From: Anaerolineales bacterium UBA7227
GTDB taxonomy: Bacteria; Chloroflexota; Anaerolineae; Anaerolineales; Villigracilaceae
Length of the DNA: 17,371 nucleotides
Reading direction: 5' to 3'
NCBI GenBank assembly: GCA_002473085.1
Contig: DKTP01000166.1
Span: forward strand, 1 to 17,371
Positions 14,287 to 17,371 of this stretch are shown in pieces. Within the stretch, counting starts at the first letter, position 1, and each line of letters starts with the position of its first letter. The notes under the pieces were generated by a model, which saw only the letters and a list, made by a program, of their open reading frames with translations, had not been told where the DNA came from and ran no database searches. Both the position numbers and the translations under genes were made by a program.

Positions 14287-15159
14287 TTACACGCCTTCGC
14301 TCAAGATACGCAAAAGATAGCCGGCATATTCGCTGACTTTGACTTGTTCGATGAGGCCTTTCAACTGATCGGCGGTGATGAAATTATTTCGATACGCGGC
14401 TTCCTCGGGCGACCCCACCAACAGTCCCTGTCGTTGTTCGATGGTCTGCACAAAATTGGAGGCTTGAAGGAGCGCGTCGTGCGTGCCGGCATCCAACCAG
14501 GCTAGGCCGCGTCCCAGCGTCTCGACTTTTAAGTTGCCCTGCGCCAGGTAGACGCGGTTCAGGTCGGTGATCTCCAATTCGCCGCGCGCCGAAGGACGCA
14601 GAGCGGCGGCGTAGTCGCAGACCTTGCCGTCGTAAAAATACAGGCCGGGAACCGCGTAATTGGAGCGCGGCGTTTTCGGCTTTTCCTCGATGCTGATCGC
14701 GCGGCCGTCCGCGCCAAATTCGACGACGCCGTATCGCTCGGGATCGTGGACCGGGTAGGCGAACACCAGCGCGCCTTCGCGGAGGCCGGATCCGATCCGC
14801 AGTTTTTCGGCGAGGCCGTGACCGAAGAAAATGTTGTCGCCCAGAATGAGACAGACGGGTTGTCCCGCCGCGAAATCACGGCCCAGGATGAACGCGTCCG
14901 CCAGGCCGCGCGGTTGATCCTGCTCGGCATATTCAAAACGAATTCCCCATTGAGCGCCGTTTCCAAGCAAGCGCTTGAAATTCGGCAGGTCCTCCGGCGT
15001 GCTGATGACCAATATCTCGCGAATCCCCGCAAGGATGAGCAGACTAAGCGGGTAGTACACCATCGGTTTATTGTAGACCGGCAGCAGTTGTTTGCTGATC
15101 ACATTCGTGAGCGGGGACAAGCGTGTGCCGCGCCCTCCCGCTAAAATGATGCCTTTCAT
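14287..15159 (-). CDS. rmlA: glucose-1-phosphate thymidylyltransferase
   Basis: This 290-residue enzyme joins glucose-1-phosphate and dTTP to make dTDP-glucose, the entry step of the rhamnose pathway. The signature [11 protein letters not shown] runs from residue 8, with Arg13 and then [17 protein letters not shown]. The metal-binding Asp108 is in [15 protein letters not shown] and [13 protein letters not shown] are also typical. Length matches the usual 290-odd residues. I chose ATG 15159 because the sequence from MKGIILAGG is the canonical N-terminus and GAGGAG lies 6 bases before it. An in-frame ATG at 15261 would add 34 residues of rmlB-overlapping sequence without family resemblance. The gap to the rmlB stop codon is 2 bases. 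Confidence 0.97.
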   Translation of the reverse strand: MKGIILAGGRGTRLSPLTNVISKQLLPVYNKPMVYYPLSLLILAGIREILVISTPEDLPNFKRLLGNGAQWGIRFEYAEQDQPRGLADAFILGRDFAAGQPVCLILGDNIFFGHGLAEKLRIGSGLREGALVFAYPVHDPERYGVVEFGADGRAISIEEKPKTPRSNYAVPGLYFYDGKVCDYAAALRPSARGELEITDLNRVYLAQGNLKVETLGRGLAWLDAGTHDALLQASNFVQTIEQRQGLLVGSPEEAAYRNNFITADQLKGLIEQVKVSEYAGYLLRILSEGV

Positions 15160-15161
15160 GG

Positions 15162-16238
15162 TCAACTCCTCGAACGCTGGACGTAATTCTTCTCGATCCA
15201 GGCCTGATAATCGCCGCCCTTCCGAATGGCCTCGATCCATTGCGGGTGGTCGAGATACCAAAGGACTGTCTCGGACAGCCCTTTCTGCAAATTGTAGCGC
15301 GGCGACCAGCCCAGTTCGGAGCGGATCCTGGTCGTGTCAATGGCGTAGCGTCGGTCGTGCCCGGGGCGGTCGGGGACGAAGCGGATCAGGTCCGCGTGCG
15401 GCGCGGCGGCGGGACGCAGTTCGTCCATGATGTCGCACAAGGTATGCACCAGGTCGAGATTATGGGTCTGGTTGTCGCCGCCCACCATATAGGTCTCGCC
15501 GTCCCTGCCGCTCTGCAAGACCCGGTAAACGGCGGAACAGTGATCCTCGACGTGCAGCCAGTCGCGGATCTGCTGTCCATCTCCGTAGACGGGAAGGGGT
15601 TTGCCTTCGATGGCATTGGCGATCATGAGCGGGATCAACTTTTCGGGAAATTGATACGGGCCGTAGTTGTTCGAGCAATTGGTGATCGTCACCGGCAACC
15701 CGTAGGTGTGATGGTAGGCGCGCGCCAGGTGGTCCGACGAGGCCTTCGAGGAGGCATACGGCGAGCGAGGCGCGTAGGCGGTCGTCTCCGAAAAGGGAGG
15801 ATCGTCCGGCTCCAGCGATCCGAAAACCTCGTCGGTGGAAATATGGTGAAAGCGCGCCTGTTCGGACGGCACGACTTTGTCCTCCAGCCAGACCTTTTTG
15901 GCGACATCCAACAGCGTAAACGCGCCGACGACGTTGGTCTGAATAAAGGCGGACGGGCCGACAATTGAACGGTCTACGTGCGTTTCGGCGGCGAAGTGGA
16001 CGATCGTATCCACCGCGTAATCCCTCATCAGGCGTTCGACCAGCGGACGGTCGCAAATGTCGCCGCGCACGAAGGTATGGCGGGACTCGTCCGGCAGGTC
16101 TCGTAGATTTTCCAGGCTGCCCGCGTAGGTGAGCAAGTCCAGGTTGATCACATGCGCCCCCGGCTCGGCCTGCAAAATATAGCGGACAAAGTTTGCGCCG
16201 ATAAACCCGGCGCCGCCTGTCACAAGGATATTTTTCAT
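15162..16238 (-). CDS. rmlB: dTDP-glucose 4,6-dehydratase
   Basis: This 358-residue extended short-chain dehydrogenase turns dTDP-glucose into dTDP-4-keto-6-deoxyglucose using bound NAD. The NAD motif TGGAGFIG is at 7-14. The catalytic Thr135-Asp136-Glu137 lie in ISTDEVFG, and Tyr161/Lys165 form the YASSK pair. [18 protein letters not shown] and DWLHVEDH are hallmark substrate-binding stretches. Length is normal. It overlaps rmlC by 4 bases (ATGA at 16235-16238), with CAGGAG ahead of the start, so translation is coupled. The order here (C, B, A, D in transcription order) differs from the common B-D-A-C or B-A-C-D arrangements. Confidence 0.97.
   Translation of the reverse strand: MKNILVTGGAGFIGANFVRYILQAEPGAHVINLDLLTYAGSLENLRDLPDESRHTFVRGDICDRPLVERLMRDYAVDTIVHFAAETHVDRSIVGPSAFIQTNVVGAFTLLDVAKKVWLEDKVVPSEQARFHHISTDEVFGSLEPDDPPFSETTAYAPRSPYASSKASSDHLARAYHHTYGLPVTITNCSNNYGPYQFPEKLIPLMIANAIEGKPLPVYGDGQQIRDWLHVEDHCSAVYRVLQSGRDGETYMVGGDNQTHNLDLVHTLCDIMDELRPAAAPHADLIRFVPDRPGHDRRYAIDTTRIRSELGWSPRYNLQKGLSETVLWYLDHPQWIEAIRKGGDYQAWIEKNYVQRSRS
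15166..15171 (-). promoter_or_regulatory. ribosome-binding site fixing the rmlA start
   Basis: GAGGAG sits 6 bases upstream of ATG 15159, inside the last codons of rmlB. It decides for that start against an in-frame ATG at 15261. Confidence 0.8.
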
Positions 16239-16792
16239 TTATTCTCCTGATAGACTTCGGCCTGAGACAATAAAACGCCGTCCCGGTCTTTCGACGAAAG
16301 GAGCAGGGGAACATCGGGCCACACAGGCCACTCGACCGCGATCTGCGGATCGTTCCAAAGGATGGCGCGCTCCCACTGCGGCGCGTAGTAGTCAGTTGCC
16401 TTATAGACGATTTCCGCCCATTCGCTCATCACATAATAACCGTGGGCGAAACCGGCGGGAATCCATAATTGCTGTTTATTCTCAGCCGAAAGGCGGGCCC
16501 CCACCCATTTCCCAAAAGTGGGAGAAGCCCGGCGAATATCAACCGCAACGTCAAAGATCTCGCCCAAAACCGCCCGGATCAACTTGCCCTGCGGCTGGCG
16601 GATCTGATAGTGCAGCCCGCGCAAAACGCCCTGCTTCGAGCGGGAGTGGTTGTCCTGCACGAAAGACGCCCGAACTCCCAGCGCGGCGAATTTTTCGGCC
16701 TGGTAGGTCTCCATGAAAAATCCGCGCTCGTCTTCAAAGACGCGCGGGATCAGGAGCAGCACATCGGGAATGGCGGTCGGTTCTACGTTCAT
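16235..16792 (-). CDS. rmlC: dTDP-4-dehydrorhamnose 3,5-epimerase
   Basis: This 185-residue cupin epimerase converts dTDP-4-keto-6-deoxyglucose to dTDP-4-keto-L-rhamnose. RVFEDERGFFMETY opens the fold, and VLRGLHYQ places the catalytic His61. GKLIRAVLGEIFDVAVDIR carries the substrate-binding strand. WIPAGFAHGYYV precedes the DYYAP motif (134-138), whose tyrosine acts as the acid. Length is as usual. It begins 6 bases after the end of the glycosyltransferase gene, with no strong ribosome-binding site of its own, so coupled translation with the upstream gene is likely. Confidence 0.96.
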   Translation of the reverse strand: MNVEPTAIPDVLLLIPRVFEDERGFFMETYQAEKFAALGVRASFVQDNHSRSKQGVLRGLHYQIRQPQGKLIRAVLGEIFDVAVDIRRASPTFGKWVGARLSAENKQQLWIPAGFAHGYYVMSEWAEIVYKATDYYAPQWERAILWNDPQIAVEWPVWPDVPLLLSSKDRDGVLLSQAEVYQENK

Positions 16793-16798
16793 GCCGGG

Positions 16799-17371
16799 TC
16801 ACTTCGCAGGCGGAGACAGACGGTCGGGCAGGGGCCGCCGCAGGGTCCGAAAAAAGAGGCGTTCGTAGTCGTCGGTGACGGCGTCCCAGGAGTAGCGCGA
16901 TCGGGCATAGTCCTGTCCTTTGCGGCGAAATTCGTCAACCTGCCGCGGATCGTCAATCAATTTTACCAAGACTTCCCGCAGGCTTTCGGCCCCCACGCGG
17001 CCATCGTAAAAGAGGCCCGCCTCCCCTTTGCCGATGGTTTCGAGATTCTCAGGCGTGTCATGCACGATCACGCAGTTGCCGAAGGCCATGGCTTCGACCA
17101 GCGCGGGATGAGTGCCGCCAACGCCGGAACTTTCGACGAACAGGTAGGCGTTCGAGCCAAGCTCCTGATATCCCTCGCCGAAGACGTAACCGGTGAAGAT
17201 TATGCGCGGGTCATCGCCAGCCAATTTCTTAAGGCTGGCTTTGTACTCCTCCGCGTAGGGGGCATCGCCCACGATCACGCACTTCAGGTCCGTCTGGATG
17301 CCGTGAAACGCTTCGACAATGTGATGGGCGCAATTTTCGGGGACCAGCCGCCCGACGAACAAAATGTATTT
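16799..17371 (-). CDS. GT4-type glycosyltransferase, C-terminal part (possible rhamnosyltransferase)
   Basis: The gene runs off the right edge. The frame is open to base 17371, so the TTG at 17362 is not its start. The visible 190 residues are the C-terminal nucleotide-sugar-binding half of a GT-B retaining glycosyltransferase. ILFVGRLVPEN opens the domain, CVIVGDAPY and IIFTGYV follow, and the EX7E region reads ESSGVGGTHPALVEAMAFGN. The VGGTxPxLxEAM form resembles glycosyltransferases that carry a DUF1972 N-terminal domain, some of which are rhamnosyltransferases. Together with the rml genes that follow in the same operon, this makes transfer of L-rhamnose a reasonable guess. The acceptor and linkage cannot be told. 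Confidence 0.87.
   Translation of the reverse strand, partial: KYILFVGRLVPENCAHHIVEAFHGIQTDLKCVIVGDAPYAEEYKASLKKLAGDDPRIIFTGYVFGEGYQELGSNAYLFVESSGVGGTHPALVEAMAFGNCVIVHDTPENLETIGKGEAGLFYDGRVGAESLREVLVKLIDDPRQVDEFRRKGQDYARSRYSWDAVTDDYERLFFRTLRRPLPDRLSPPAK

Noticed and set aside
15160..15261. Longer rmlA N-terminus starting at 15261
   Set aside because: The extra 34 residues overlap rmlB, lack family resemblance, and a good ribosome-binding site precedes the internal ATG at 15159.

Overview
The window looks like a chromosomal segment of a GC-rich, probably free-living bacterium. The protein flavour suggests Chloroflexota, class Anaerolineae: a B12-dependent class II ribonucleotide reductase paired with NrdR, the MetRS type, and a small conserved-looking unknown protein. 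This placement is an impression from sequence style, not a search result. There are no tRNA or rRNA genes, insertion sequences, CRISPR arrays or phage genes that I can see.

Plus strand, 1-5396. The 3' end of an acyl-CoA-synthetase-like AMP-binding ligase overlaps an alpha/beta hydrolase gene. Next comes a well-formed extended -10 promoter, then two ATATAT-centred palindromic boxes exactly 31 bp apart, which I read as NrdR boxes. They precede nrdR and nrdJ (dNTP supply and its repressor). A terminator hairpin lies between nrdR and nrdJ.

Middle, 5397-9073. Bacterioferritin (minus) faces nrdJ across a shared bidirectional terminator and diverges from a small unknown gene (plus). That gene converges on metG (minus) across a second shared hairpin. 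Between gpmA and metG, both on the minus strand, lies a compact regulatory stretch: a consensus promoter, a 28-codon ORF with three Met codons in five, a candidate antiterminator, and an intrinsic terminator just before the metG ribosome-binding site. I propose that this is a methionine-specific attenuation leader for methionyl-tRNA synthetase, and it is the most interesting signal in the window.

Minus strand, 9139-17371. This is a surface-polysaccharide locus transcribed right to left: a partial GT4 glycosyltransferase, rmlC, rmlB, rmlA, rmlD and a polyprenyl-phosphate sugar-1-phosphate transferase, tightly packed with ATGA overlaps at two junctions. A 162-bp gap with a large hairpin and a candidate promoter follows, then an 899-residue polytopic membrane protein of GT-C-like appearance. 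Together the rml genes would make dTDP-L-rhamnose, the phosphotransferase would load the first sugar onto the lipid carrier, and the glycosyltransferases would extend the chain.
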